Shown here in pieces: positions 53,882-62,843 of a stretch of DNA of 64,000 nucleotides. Source of the DNA: Methylobacter sp. (GTDB taxonomy: Bacteria; Pseudomonadota; Gammaproteobacteria; Methylococcales; Methylomonadaceae); the NCBI GenBank assembly GCA_030699385.1, contig JAUYMY010000033.1, positions 1-64,000 of the forward strand. The letters run 5' to 3'. Made by a program: the position numbers and the translations under genes. Positions within the stretch are counted from its first letter, which is position 1. Each line of letters starts with the position of its first letter. The notes under the pieces are model-generated. The model made no database searches. It had not been told where the DNA came from and saw nothing but the letters and a program-made list of their open reading frames with translations.

Positions 53882-55153
53882 ATGAAAATAATAGCAAATG
53901 ATTTAACCCGCCAGCGCGGTGCCGCGACTTTACTCACCGCAATGGTACTACTCATCGGCATCACTCTGGTCACGCTCACCACCTCAAAAGCGGTTCTGGT
54001 TGAAACACAAATAGGCGCTGACAATTACCGGATCAGCCAGGCAACCGCCGCTGCCAGTGCCGCTATGGATTATGGCGTGGTTTATTTTAACGATGGCGGT
54101 TTGGATCATGGTGCTGATTTGGCGGTCGATTACACCAGCGCATCGCCCTGTAGTTTAAACTTCACCACCGGCACACAAACCAATGCACAAACAGCTTGCA
54201 ACCCGGCAAGTGCCGTAACCGGCAATCAGGTAACCAATGCCTCCATGTTTTACAGCAACAATACTGCCAGCTGTACCACAGCTGCCAACATGAAAAGTGC
54301 CTTAATAACTGCCGTCGGTTTCAGTGACGATGGTTTAGCACAAAGAACCATCACCCAATGCGTCGGTACCATCGATATTTTTGGTGGCAATGCGCCCAAA
54401 CAACCGCTTGTAGCGCGCGGCAATGTTGGCTTGACCGGAAACTACGCTATTATCAACCGTTACACCGACATCAATATTTGGTCAGGAGGGCCGGTTGCCA
54501 TAGGCAGCTCCGCCAGTGCAGCTACTTACAGCCGCGCCGCTGGCGTTAGTTTAGCCTCCTTATCAACGGCTCAGCTTACGAATGACACGGTTAATAACGC
54601 CTATACCTCAAGCAAAATTTCGACACGGGATACTGGTGCCGGCGTTGATATTATTTCCAGCGATCCTAGTCTGGGCAATTTAACCGGAGACGATTTTTTT
54701 GAGAATTTTTTCTTTGGCACCCGAACTGATTTAAAAAATATGGCGATTGCGGCAGGCACTTACTATACCGGCGGCAATATTGGCAGCGCCGCTGGCAAGT
54801 CCGGCATTATCTGGATAGAAGGCGATGCGTCGTTAGGAGGTATCAACATCGGCACTCTAGCAAAACCGGCTATTGTTATTGTCAACGGTAACTTGGACGT
54901 AGCAAGTCACCCTAACATTTACGGCATGTTGTATGTGGCGGGGCAAATGAATGCCACAGGAACACCGTCTGTGTTCGGTTCATCAGTGGTCGAAGGTAAT
55001 CCGGCTATTATGGCAGCGGGTGGTAAAACCGGCGCTAACGTAGTCGGTCACGGTACGGTTAATCTGGTTTATACGCCCTACACACTCGATCAATCACCCG
55101 CCTCTATTCCTAATACCACCGCCATTGTGAGCGGCTCCTGGAAAGACTGGTGA
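53882..55153 (+). CDS. pilX: PilX-like pilus assembly protein
   Basis: A 423-residue protein with a PilX-type N-terminus (RQRGAATLLTAMVLLIGITL, cleavage after the Gly, no Glu at +5 of the usual kind). Length is well above Pseudomonas PilX (about 195). The C-terminal half has repeated Gly/Ile/Val strands (GIIWIEGDASLGGINIGTLA, PAIVIVNGNLDVASHPNIYG) suggesting a beta-solenoid-like ectodomain. Between pilW and pilV with short gaps, so co-transcribed. Confidence 0.82.
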   Translation: MKIIANDLTRQRGAATLLTAMVLLIGITLVTLTTSKAVLVETQIGADNYRISQATAAASAAMDYGVVYFNDGGLDHGADLAVDYTSASPCSLNFTTGTQTNAQTACNPASAVTGNQVTNASMFYSNNTASCTTAANMKSALITAVGFSDDGLAQRTITQCVGTIDIFGGNAPKQPLVARGNVGLTGNYAIINRYTDINIWSGGPVAIGSSASAATYSRAAGVSLASLSTAQLTNDTVNNAYTSSKISTRDTGAGVDIISSDPSLGNLTGDDFFENFFFGTRTDLKNMAIAAGTYYTGGNIGSAAGKSGIIWIEGDASLGGINIGTLAKPAIVIVNGNLDVASHPNIYGMLYVAGQMNATGTPSVFGSSVVEGNPAIMAAGGKTGANVVGHGTVNLVYTPYTLDQSPASIPNTTAIVSGSWKDW

Positions 55154-55187
55154 ACAACAAGCGTCCATTAATTCAGAGATCAATATT

Positions 55188-57233
55188 ATGAATCATCAAA
55201 ACAGATACAGTCGTCAACACGGCATAGGCCTCATAGAAGTACTGGTTGCCACCGTGGTTATTGCCGTTGGCTTACTGGCAACAGGGTCTTTGCAGGGGAA
55301 ATTTATGGCCAGTAGCGGGCAATCCAAAACCGCGATACAAGCCACCAAACTAGCCGAAGCAAAAATTGAAGAATTAAGAAATACCACCACTTTAGCCGAT
55401 TTTACCGCGCTAGCCAGCGGCAACGACAGCCCTGTCGGCAGTAATGCCACTTTTACCCGGACTTGGACCGTCACTGACCTGACCAGTCCCACTCGAAAGA
55501 AAATTGCCGTTACAGTGACCTGGCCACCCGCCTCAGCCAGCGAAACCGTGTACGTCACCTCCCAAGCGGGCTGGTTAAATCCCGGCAACTCGAACCTTTA
55601 TGCGAGTGGTGCAGCGGGCGGAGCCGGAGTAGCCGCCAAAGCGCCTGATCCCAATCAAAATTCCTCTGTTCGAGGTGCCGCACCCGGACAGCCAGCCAGC
55701 TACAGTCCCGGTACTGGAACCGCGCTTAACGATGGCAGCGCATTAAATACGCACACTGATGGTACCGGTAATTTAATATTACTTAATGCGGGCGGCAACG
55801 TTTTACAAACCTTTTATGGCGGTAAAATGAACACCTTTAAAGGTACGGTTTATACCGTCAACAATTTTACTACCAATAATCTCACGATGGCGGTCTCAGA
55901 AGACGGCGGCTATTGTGTCGACACCACTTTCACCACTAATACAGTTTCTGCTGGAAAAACAAGAAATTATATCTGTTACATGGGCGGCAATTGTAAAGAT
56001 ACCACGCCCGGAACCAATGGTTGTCCAGCCTCGCCTACCGCAGCGCAGCTTGCAAAATATAACACCGTCGGTCCCGGCGGCTGGTATGGCAACATAGGTT
56101 TTGCAGGGCTTGGCGTTTCAGGCGGCACACAAGAAAAAGTATGTTTTGATGTCACCGATTTTTCAGCACGCGGCTATTCCACCGTAAGAACATCATCAGG
56201 CGTAGTCACTTCGGAAGGCATTAACAAATCTTATGCCTGCCACAATTTTTTGATTGTTGATCAATCAGGTTCACACAGTAATTGCGCCACAGTAGCGGCG
56301 GATTTCGGCTTGAGCATATCGCCAACATCAATACCGCCAACCATAGTCGCGCAAAAAATAACACGCTCATTAACGGGTACGTCAACAGCCGCACCTAACG
56401 TGGTTGAGGCAGAAGATACCAGTGCTTGTAATGCAGTTCCCACCCATGTAGTTACAGTAACCGTAACCGGCGCCACCTTGACAGCCGGAACCTTATCAGT
56501 CACACCCGCCACCGGCACCGGTAGCTGTACCGTCGTCGGGAGCTCTCCCTATATCGACTACACCTGTACGGTACCTGATAACTATGACGGCACCTTAACT
56601 TTTGGCGGCACAACCAGTACCGGCACTTGTTCGGGGGCTGGCAGTTACATAGCCGCAACATCGGCTCAAACTGCCTCAATAACGGCAACGTGTACCGCCA
56701 CGCGCACCGTTACAGTAACCACCGCGCAAACAGGGACAGGAACAGTATCCGGTATTACCATTTCTGGAACAGGCGCAACCTGTACGGGGCTGAGCTGTAC
56801 CGTAGCGAGCACCTGGTCCGGCACATTAACCGCAACCGGCACCTGTAACGGTACGCTTTCGTCGGTAAGCGGTACCAGTGCGACAATTTCATCAAGTGCA
56901 ACAACGGCAGGTATTACTTTGGGAACTTGTACTGCACCGGTAACATTTGCAAACTGTTCGGTGACAGTAACGGGTGATATTACTAAAGGAAGTAATAATG
57001 GCGATAAAGATGTAACCGATAATCAGGTTTCAGTTGATTCGACGCCAGGTAGTTGTACAAAAACTGCCACAGCGAACTCAGGCACTTATTCATGTACTTT
57101 AGGTACCGTTAGCACAGGTAGTAATGCAATTTTAACCTGTGGGAATAAAGTTACTGGTTGCAACACTATTAGTAATATTAGCTGCTCTAGTTCCACTATG
57201 ACCATTACAGGGCCATCATTGACAACAAAATAG
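55188..57233 (+). CDS. pilV: PilV-like prepilin with giant Thr/Ser/Cys-rich ectodomain
   Basis: A 681-residue prepilin; ordinary PilV is about 170-190. The leader MNHQNRYSRQHG is cleaved before IGLIEVLVATVVIAVGLLAT (Glu at +5). The PilV-like part ends near residue 130, a linker follows, residues about 170-400 form an unknown domain, and about 415-681 are Thr/Ser/Gly-rich with many regularly spaced cysteines (TGSCTVVGSSP, TSTGTCSGAGSY, CTGLSCTVASTW). This suggests disulfide-linked surface repeats, possibly an adhesin at the pilus tip. No pilY1 or pilE follows. Confidence 0.75.
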   Translation: MNHQNRYSRQHGIGLIEVLVATVVIAVGLLATGSLQGKFMASSGQSKTAIQATKLAEAKIEELRNTTTLADFTALASGNDSPVGSNATFTRTWTVTDLTSPTRKKIAVTVTWPPASASETVYVTSQAGWLNPGNSNLYASGAAGGAGVAAKAPDPNQNSSVRGAAPGQPASYSPGTGTALNDGSALNTHTDGTGNLILLNAGGNVLQTFYGGKMNTFKGTVYTVNNFTTNNLTMAVSEDGGYCVDTTFTTNTVSAGKTRNYICYMGGNCKDTTPGTNGCPASPTAAQLAKYNTVGPGGWYGNIGFAGLGVSGGTQEKVCFDVTDFSARGYSTVRTSSGVVTSEGINKSYACHNFLIVDQSGSHSNCATVAADFGLSISPTSIPPTIVAQKITRSLTGTSTAAPNVVEAEDTSACNAVPTHVVTVTVTGATLTAGTLSVTPATGTGSCTVVGSSPYIDYTCTVPDNYDGTLTFGGTTSTGTCSGAGSYIAATSAQTASITATCTATRTVTVTTAQTGTGTVSGITISGTGATCTGLSCTVASTWSGTLTATGTCNGTLSSVSGTSATISSSATTAGITLGTCTAPVTFANCSVTVTGDITKGSNNGDKDVTDNQVSVDSTPGSCTKTATANSGTYSCTLGTVSTGSNAILTCGNKVTGCNTISNISCSSSTMTITGPSLTTK

Positions 57234-57370
57234 AACGTGTGATTACGGTAAAGTTATTTTACTTACACCAATATTCAAGTTTTTAATTCTTGATTTTAAA
57301 GAATCTCGATAAATCAGGCTCTGCAATCATAAGAATTATTATCAATCACCCAAATCTGTTGATGAGCGCT

Positions 57371-57422
57371 AGTCGCGACGTAGGCGTCGCTCCCACGTGG
57401 GAGCGACGCCTACGTCGTGACT
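57371..57422. repeat. 52-bp palindrome
   Basis: Two 26-nt arms (one mismatch) meet at CCCAC/GTGGG; the left arm begins AGTCGCGACGTAGGCG. The core GCGTCGCTCCCAC also occurs at 26402-26414. Located after pilV, it may stop transcription or be a REP-type element. Confidence 0.75.
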
Positions 57423-57602
57423 ATAGCCATAATGAATTGATTTATCTGTTTATTCGCTCTTCCCGAACGTACTTTATTGAATTTTAAAGATATTGTATTT
57501 TAAAATTCACGTTACGCATGAAATATTACCCTTTAATAACAACATGTTACATTGAAGAGCGAAAAGTGGGATTTATACTGGGTTATTTTAGTTAAGCTAA
57601 GC

Positions 57603-57622
57603 TAAAAACTTGAACATCGAGT
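57603..57622. repeat. 20-bp exact repeat, copy 2
   Basis: Identical to 3091-3110 in the same orientation. The following TAATGAGAAGTTAG also occurs near 34649, so the stretch appears to be a patchwork of dispersed repeats. Confidence 0.7.
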
Positions 57623-57648
57623 ATAACTAATGAGAAGTTAGGTGCACG

Positions 57649-57708
57649 GCAAAGGTGCGGGACGTTATTTTGACTTGGAATTTGTGGCGGCGCTAAGCCC
57701 GGCGCGAA
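57649..57708 (+). repeat. direct repeat flanking the pilus module, copy 2
   Basis: Same orientation and 30-bp identical core as 52740-52769; the extended similarity runs about 58 bp. The two copies enclose pilW-pilX-pilV, 4.9 kb apart. Confidence 0.85.
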
Positions 57709-57833
57709 TAATCGCGTCATTTGCGGCTGCTACAACATGAAGCGAAAAGTCATCAAGCCGGGTAAATATGCTCTATCATTAACAAAATATTGGCGTTTTT
57801 TACCAATCCGAATTCAATTCATCACATAAAAAA

Positions 57834-60434
57834 ATGAAAAAATTACTATTGCTGTTGCTTATTATCCAATCCAGCGCCGTATTAGCCCTCAGCAATAACC
57901 AGGTATTTGCTTATGCGGAAGCGCAATATCCGGGCATGTTTGCCGGGCCGGCTACGGCGGGAACCCATCAGAAATATGCTTATCAATTCTATCCGGCTAG
58001 CGGCTATTATTTGGGCATTGATGATGTTGGCCGGATTGCAATTCAGGGTTCTTCGTCCCAAAATGTGCTGACTGAAATAGGCTCAGTGGCCGATTATTTG
58101 GATGTGATTACGGCTTGGGAAGCGGAACTTTCGGTTGCCAATGATAGGGTGTTTGCTTACGCGGAAATGAATTATCCGTCTATTTTTTCAGGCATTCCAA
58201 GCACTGGAACCTATCAGCAGTTTCATTATCGCTATTATCCCGACAGTGGCAATTATCTGGCTATTGATACGCATGGCCGCATTTTCATGCTGGGGCCGTA
58301 CACCACTAATATGCAGACTGACATAGGCTCGGTCGCTGATTATGCCGATGCTATCAGTGCCTGGGAAAAAACGCTGACTTACCCTAATATTCTGTTCGTC
58401 ATTATGGACGATGTCGGCATTGATCAGATGAAGTCGTTTGGCTATGGCGGTCTGACTGCGCCTGCGATGACGAACATTGATCAAATCGCCAGTAACGGCA
58501 TTCGCTTTCGTAATACCTGGTCTATGCCGGCCTGTTCGCCGAGTCGTGCGGTGTTGTTTGAAGGGCGCTTTCCTTTGCGCACTCAGGTCAATGGCGCGCT
58601 GGGGCCTGAGGATATAGCCAACTCGATGGTGTCTCCTTTTGAAATGACCGTGCCTAAGTTGTTGAAACAGCGTAATTATCAAAGTGCGTTATTTGGCAAG
58701 TTTCATTTGGGGCTTCAGGGTAACAGCCCTTATAGTTATGGTATGCCTAAATCATTAGGCTGGGATTATTATTTCGGTTGGCTGGATGAAACCGGCGATC
58801 CGTCGTCTATTGACACGACTGCCGGCGGTGTTGGCGCGGCGGGTACTTATTCTTGCGGTTTTGTGCCCGGCGCTCAAAATGGCGGCGCCGATACCGGCGC
58901 GTGTTATACCGCCGATAACAGCTGTAGTGAAGTATCGGGTTCGGCGCTTAATCCTCCTGGCCGCGCTTGTCGTGATAACGGCGGCATTTTTGATCCGGGT
59001 GCGTCGTGTCAAACACCGCGTCCCGCTAATATAAACTTTAATGTGCTGGATGCGCATTATGTGTCGCCACTGGTAATTAATCATGAAGACGGTTCTATTG
59101 AACAAGTGCCGTTAACGGATAAACGCGCCCGAACTTTTCGTGGTGTGGCCCCGGTTGATGCGGCGATAGACTGGATAAAACAGCGCCCGAAAGATAAGCC
59201 TTGGATGGCTACAGTCAGTTTTGCCACCGTGCATACGCCTTTGCAGCAGCCACCGTTAGGCTTGTTGACGGCCGGCTCGGTCGATACCAATGGCTTTGAT
59301 TGTGCGAACACTAAGCAGTGGCCTGTATTAAGTAATCAGATGACCGAAGCCTTAGATACCGAAGTAGGGCGCTTGCTGATTGAAACTGGGATTGCTTCGC
59401 GCGATGTCAAAGGCGCATTGCAGTATAGCCCGGAACATTCTGACACGATGATTGTGCTGGTTGGGGACAATGGCACGCTGGGTTACACCGTGAAACAGCC
59501 GTTTGATCCGCAGCGCGCGAAAGGTACGGCTTACCAGACCGGCGTATGGGTGCCGCTAATTGTGGCCGGCCCTTTAGTCAAAGAGCCTAACCGCGATGTT
59601 ACGCACATGACCAATATTGCCGATATTTATCAATTGTTCGGTGAGATGGCGCGCATCGATGTCAAAAAGACCGTTGAGCGTCCGCTCGATTCGGTTTCTA
59701 TGCTGCCTTATTTGACCAATCCGCAGCAGAGCAGTATCCGCAAGTGGAATTACACCGATGTTGGCCTGAATAAACAGGCCAACGGCAGTATCAATGGGCC
59801 GTGTCAGTTTAGTAATAGTTGCTCTCACATACCGGTTTCCAAAGCCGTCTGTGAAGATAATGGTGGTGTCTGGTGGGGTGTCGGCGCAAATCCTTATCCG
59901 GCTACCGCAGGGCCTGCAGGTCTTACGCATTGTTGTGATGTGCAAAAATGGCTGCATGATCAGGTTCCTGCTCAAGCGACGGTCAAAATATTGCCGCAAA
60001 CCTCAGTAGGCATTCGCAATGACGACTACAAGTTAGTCCGCAACACCATTAAAGATTACGACCCGGATGCCAACGCCTGCGTCGATACTCAAGTCGATGA
60101 GTTGTATCAAATTAACGAAAACAGTCCGTTGCCCAAACTGGATAAAGAAGACAACAACTTGCTCGACGGGCGCACGCTGACTAGCCTAGACCAGCTGAAT
60201 TATCAGGCTCTGCTGAGTAAATTGGCCGCCTATCAAAATGGCGTGGTTGATTGTGAAGGCGATGGCAATTTAGATTTGCTTGTTGACGAGAAAGACATTG
60301 CCGGTTGGCAAGAATTCAGTGCCAACGGGGGTAAATCCAGCTGGTACGACATCAATCTTGATGGTTTGACCAATGAAGCCGATTTGTCCATCATTCAGCA
60401 GAATATGGGCATGGATTGTAGGGCGGCTAAATAA
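57834..60434 (+). CDS. secreted sulfatase with duplicated N-terminal module and dockerin-like end
   Basis: An 866-residue exported protein (signal peptide about 1-19). Residues 21-96 and 103-178 are two copies of one module (VFAYAE..YP..F..., YYPDSGNYLAID, EIGSVADYLDVITAWE-like end). The sulfatase domain begins at PNILFVIMDDVGID (D192, D193 metal ligands) and carries the formylglycine motif C234-S-P-S-R238 (PACSPSRAVLFEGR); KFHLGLQG and VGDNGTLGYTV supply further site residues. A cysteine-rich insert lies near 340-385. The C-terminus (about 806-862) has two Ca-binding EF-hand-like loops of dockerin type. A maturase gene is not in the window. The substrate is unknown. Confidence 0.85.
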   Translation: MKKLLLLLLIIQSSAVLALSNNQVFAYAEAQYPGMFAGPATAGTHQKYAYQFYPASGYYLGIDDVGRIAIQGSSSQNVLTEIGSVADYLDVITAWEAELSVANDRVFAYAEMNYPSIFSGIPSTGTYQQFHYRYYPDSGNYLAIDTHGRIFMLGPYTTNMQTDIGSVADYADAISAWEKTLTYPNILFVIMDDVGIDQMKSFGYGGLTAPAMTNIDQIASNGIRFRNTWSMPACSPSRAVLFEGRFPLRTQVNGALGPEDIANSMVSPFEMTVPKLLKQRNYQSALFGKFHLGLQGNSPYSYGMPKSLGWDYYFGWLDETGDPSSIDTTAGGVGAAGTYSCGFVPGAQNGGADTGACYTADNSCSEVSGSALNPPGRACRDNGGIFDPGASCQTPRPANINFNVLDAHYVSPLVINHEDGSIEQVPLTDKRARTFRGVAPVDAAIDWIKQRPKDKPWMATVSFATVHTPLQQPPLGLLTAGSVDTNGFDCANTKQWPVLSNQMTEALDTEVGRLLIETGIASRDVKGALQYSPEHSDTMIVLVGDNGTLGYTVKQPFDPQRAKGTAYQTGVWVPLIVAGPLVKEPNRDVTHMTNIADIYQLFGEMARIDVKKTVERPLDSVSMLPYLTNPQQSSIRKWNYTDVGLNKQANGSINGPCQFSNSCSHIPVSKAVCEDNGGVWWGVGANPYPATAGPAGLTHCCDVQKWLHDQVPAQATVKILPQTSVGIRNDDYKLVRNTIKDYDPDANACVDTQVDELYQINENSPLPKLDKEDNNLLDGRTLTSLDQLNYQALLSKLAAYQNGVVDCEGDGNLDLLVDEKDIAGWQEFSANGGKSSWYDINLDGLTNEADLSIIQQNMGMDCRAAK

Positions 60435-60497
60435 GGCGGATTTTTGCGAAAAGGATATATTTGGAACAGTCAGGTTTTAGGTTTATGTTAGGCGAGA

Positions 60498-60560
60498 AAT
60501 AAGCCGAACTACAGACCTTCCAGGTTTTTAAAACCTGGAAGGTCTGTAGTTCGGCTTATT
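60498..60560. repeat. 63-bp perfect palindrome, containing 33-bp copy 2
   Basis: Two perfect 31-nt arms around one T; the outer arm starts AATAAGCCGAACTACAG and the inner 33 bp (60513-60545) equal 28290-28322. TGTTAGGCGAGAAATA before it also occurs at 13611. It lies between convergent genes and could form a very stable hairpin. Confidence 0.85.
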
Positions 60561-60603
60561 GCAACTTTGAGAACCTGATACTCAAAGGGTGAGTCGTGCG
60601 GGT

Positions 60604-60819
60604 TTAGGCGGCCTGCTTGCGCAATAGTTTATGCGTATCGAATTTATAAAGACCTATTTCCTCCAAAGGAATATCCCATACTTCCGCTTCTGATATTGCA
60701 GCCTCCAATAATTCATAACACAAATCCGCTTCTTTGCTTCCAGGATTATCTAGCCCTCTAGTCTTTGCGATTTCGATCAGAGTATTTAAAATTGATGCGT
60801 ATCTATCTTGACTTGCCAT
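60604..60819 (-). CDS. 71-residue protein, possible immunity protein
   Basis: A small acidic cytoplasmic protein (MASQDRYASILNTLIEIAKT, then CYELLEAAISEAEVWDIP) predicted all-helical. It starts 17 bp inside the end of the upstream minus-strand gene, whose product looks like a detached toxin tip. Size, acidity and overlap suit an immunity protein. I recognise no named family. Confidence 0.5.
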   Translation of the reverse strand: MASQDRYASILNTLIEIAKTRGLDNPGSKEADLCYELLEAAISEAEVWDIPLEEIGLYKFDTHKLLRKQAA

Positions 60820-61109
60820 TATTGCGCTCCTTTAAAACACCTTTAAGTATTGCCATTTGATCTTGTTGTCGTTGTATGTCTTGCGGCCATTTTCGTTCGA
60901 TCAAATGTTTTTGCTGGTCTGGATGAAGTTCACCAAAATCTGGTATTTTCGTCAAAGGATTATCTATCCATTTTCGATGCTTATCAATCTGTTTAGAAAA
61001 CGACTTTATTCCTTTCTCAATCTCCGCATCAGATGAATTAAGCTGATGTAAATACCAACCATGATGTGGGCCGTTTTTTTGTAATGCTGCCAGATAAGTA
61101 TCGTTTTTC
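60803..61109 (-). CDS. toxin-tip-like protein, C-terminal part
   Basis: From ATG 61109 this gives 101 residues (MKNDTYLAALQKNGPHHGWY, then IEKGIKSFSKQIDKHRKWID and an end rich in Lys/Arg/Gln). The same frame extends to GTG 61192 but the added residues look non-natural. The pattern NGPHHGWYL...EIEKGIKSF.KQIDKHR..WI.NP resembles C-terminal tips of polymorphic toxins (RHS/CdiA class), from memory of the pattern only. No large carrier protein is attached. A natural-looking N-terminus lies in another frame (next entry). Confidence 0.5.
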
Positions 61110-61217
61110 ATTAGCCCAAGTGTAGTCTCTTTTTTCCTCTTCAATTTCGCCAACTTTATCATTAAAGCTCGGCTTACCGGTTTGAAAATCACTCAGCGCG
61201 TTTATCAAAGTCTGCAT
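61038..61217 (-). pseudogene. possible frameshifted N-terminal part of the toxin-tip gene
   Basis: ATG 61217 opens a 59-residue frame beginning MQTLINALSDFQTGKPSFND with an acidic, protein-like stretch up to about residue 36, then nonsense-like residues to TAA 61038. The next frame continues with protein-like sequence from about 61109. A one-base change near 61105-61120 would join the two into one protein of about 137 residues. Two independent overlapping genes are the alternative. Confidence 0.35.
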
Positions 61218-61326
61218 TTATACAAGCAGGATGCCGGTTTTTTTGCTAGGATTTTATCGCTATGCCTATTTAGGTGCAGTGGCTTTTGTTAAAGTCACGA
61301 ACAATAAAAAATTAACAGGGGGAGAT

Positions 61327-61791
61327 ATGCAGCGATTATTAATAACAAGTGCCATCGTTTTGTTGATGCCGATGACGGCATCGGCGACGCCATTGAATAT
61401 ACAGGTTGAAGAGGTGCCGGTGAGAGCGACGCCGTCTTTTTTTGGTGAGATAGTCGATAAAGCCGTTTATGGTGAATCGGTGGAACTGCTCAAAGAGCAG
61501 GGCGCGTGGCGCAGGGTGCAGACCTTAAGAAAACCGGGCTGGGTTCATGAGTCGGCGGTGTCGACGTCTAAAGTTGAACTGGAGGCTGGCAGCCAAGTCA
61601 ATGCAGGCGCTAGCGGTAAGGAAATTGCGCTGGCCGGTAAAGGTTTTAATGCCGAGGTGGAAAATGCCTATAAAGCTAAGAACCAGCAGATCAATTTTGC
61701 CTGGGTCGATAAAATGGAAAAATTTACGGTTAATAATAGCGAACTTCAGCAGTTTGTTAAGCAAGGTGGCTTAAGGGGAGAAGGCTTATGA
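61327..61791 (+). CDS. exported SH3-like domain protein
   Basis: A 154-residue protein when started at ATG 61327 (GGGGGAG just before it; an ATG at 61231 is too far upstream). Signal peptide about 1-21 (LLMPMTASATP). A bacterial SH3 domain follows (about 22-80: VRATPSFFGEIVDKAVYGES, EQGAWRRVQTLRKPGWVHES). The C-terminal part is helical. Such proteins usually bind the cell wall. It overlaps the M48 protease gene by 4 bp, so the two work as a unit. Confidence 0.82.
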   Translation: MQRLLITSAIVLLMPMTASATPLNIQVEEVPVRATPSFFGEIVDKAVYGESVELLKEQGAWRRVQTLRKPGWVHESAVSTSKVELEAGSQVNAGASGKEIALAGKGFNAEVENAYKAKNQQINFAWVDKMEKFTVNNSELQQFVKQGGLRGEGL

Positions 61792-62711
61792 AACGTTCAT
61801 TATTAAGCATATTGCTAGCTCTGGGCTTGACCGCTTGTGCTGATATGAAAGATTTGAACAAGGTGGTTAGCGGTCTTTCTTCTGTAGCGGGTTCAAGCGC
61901 GCTGGGCTTGGTGCCTTATGGCAGTGAGATCGGCTCGGCGATGCGCGCGTCGACAGCGGTTGGAAAAACGCTGGAAGATATTACCCCATCGCAAGAATAT
62001 TACATCGGCCGCACCGTGAGTGCAGGCATCGTCAATCGTTATCCGGTGAAAGCTAATCCGGCGGCCAATCATTACCTTAATGTGTTGGGTCAGGTGCTGG
62101 TAATGGCGTCAGATAAGCCGTCAACCTTTAAAGGCTATCATTTTCTGTTGCTGGACACCGATGAAGTGGTGGCTTTTGCCGCGCCTAGCGGTTTTGTTTT
62201 TGTTTCCAAAGGCATGGTCAAGTTGTGCAAAAATGAGGATGATTTGGCGGCGGTATTGGCGCATGAAATCGGCCACGTCCAGCACTCACACGCGCTGGCG
62301 GCAATTTCGACCAGCCGCATCACCTCGGCGATGACGGTGATTGCTGCCGAAGGCACCAAGACCTTTGTTGGCGGCCCGGTGGGCGAGTTAACCCAGCTAT
62401 TTGAAGGCAGTATCGATGATATTACCCAAACGCTGGTTAATAGCGGTTACGCGCGCGGTCAGGAAAATGAAGCCGATGCAACCGCTATTAAAATCATGCA
62501 GCGTGTCGGCTATGACCCGGCGGCGTTGATACGGGTGTTGGAAACGATGAAAGTGAAGGTCAAGCCGGGAGCGACTGGTTTTACCTCAACTCATCCGGCG
62601 GCGGACGATAGAATCGCTGATATTAAGCCTTTGCTGCCGCAACAGGGTGCGGTGATGGCGGCCAATGCCAACCGTGATAAGCGTTTTGGTAAGTTGATGA
62701 AGGCGTTATAA
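61788..62711 (+). CDS. M48-family metalloprotease lipoprotein
   Basis: A 307-residue zinc peptidase anchored by a lipobox (ALGLTAC, Cys near residue 17). The zinc site is H159-E160-I-G-H163 (LAHEIGHVQHSHALAAIS), and the third ligand lies in ARGQENEADATAIKIM. Domain resembles BepA/LoiP-type outer-membrane proteases. ATG 61788 overlaps the SH3 gene stop. Likely role: periplasmic quality control or wall-related proteolysis. Confidence 0.88.
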   Translation: MKRSLLSILLALGLTACADMKDLNKVVSGLSSVAGSSALGLVPYGSEIGSAMRASTAVGKTLEDITPSQEYYIGRTVSAGIVNRYPVKANPAANHYLNVLGQVLVMASDKPSTFKGYHFLLLDTDEVVAFAAPSGFVFVSKGMVKLCKNEDDLAAVLAHEIGHVQHSHALAAISTSRITSAMTVIAAEGTKTFVGGPVGELTQLFEGSIDDITQTLVNSGYARGQENEADATAIKIMQRVGYDPAALIRVLETMKVKVKPGATGFTSTHPAADDRIADIKPLLPQQGAVMAANANRDKRFGKLMKAL

Positions 62712-62747
62712 AACCGTCAAGTTAATGACGAGTAAAAAGATAATCAC

Positions 62748-62818
62748 CACGAAGGGCACGAAGGGCACGGAGGACACGAAGAATGAAACTTCGTGATCTT
62801 CGTGATCTTCGTGGTGAA
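62748..62818. repeat. CACGAAG-type inverted repeat, copy 2
   Basis: CACCACGAAGGGCACGAAGG repeats face ATCTTCGTGATCTTCGTGGT-like repeats; the centre CACGAAGAATGAA.CTTCGTG matches 34568-34603. Located between the M48 gene and the CHASE2 gene. Confidence 0.6.
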
Positions 62819-62843
62819 TAAAATACTTTCTTTTGGCTAACTT

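Larger units (their letters stand above)
57234..57833. other. gap between pilV and the sulfatase gene
   Basis: These 600 bases contain the 52-bp palindrome at 57371, the 20-bp repeat at 57603 and the second copy of the 30-bp-core repeat at 57649. The 65-codon ORF at 57290 is the translated palindrome plus AT-rich sequence and is not accepted as a gene. Confidence 0.55.

Noticed and set aside
57290-57487. 65-codon ORF on the plus strand after pilV
   Set aside because: It reads straight through the 52-bp palindrome, has no ribosome-binding site and no protein-like pattern outside it.
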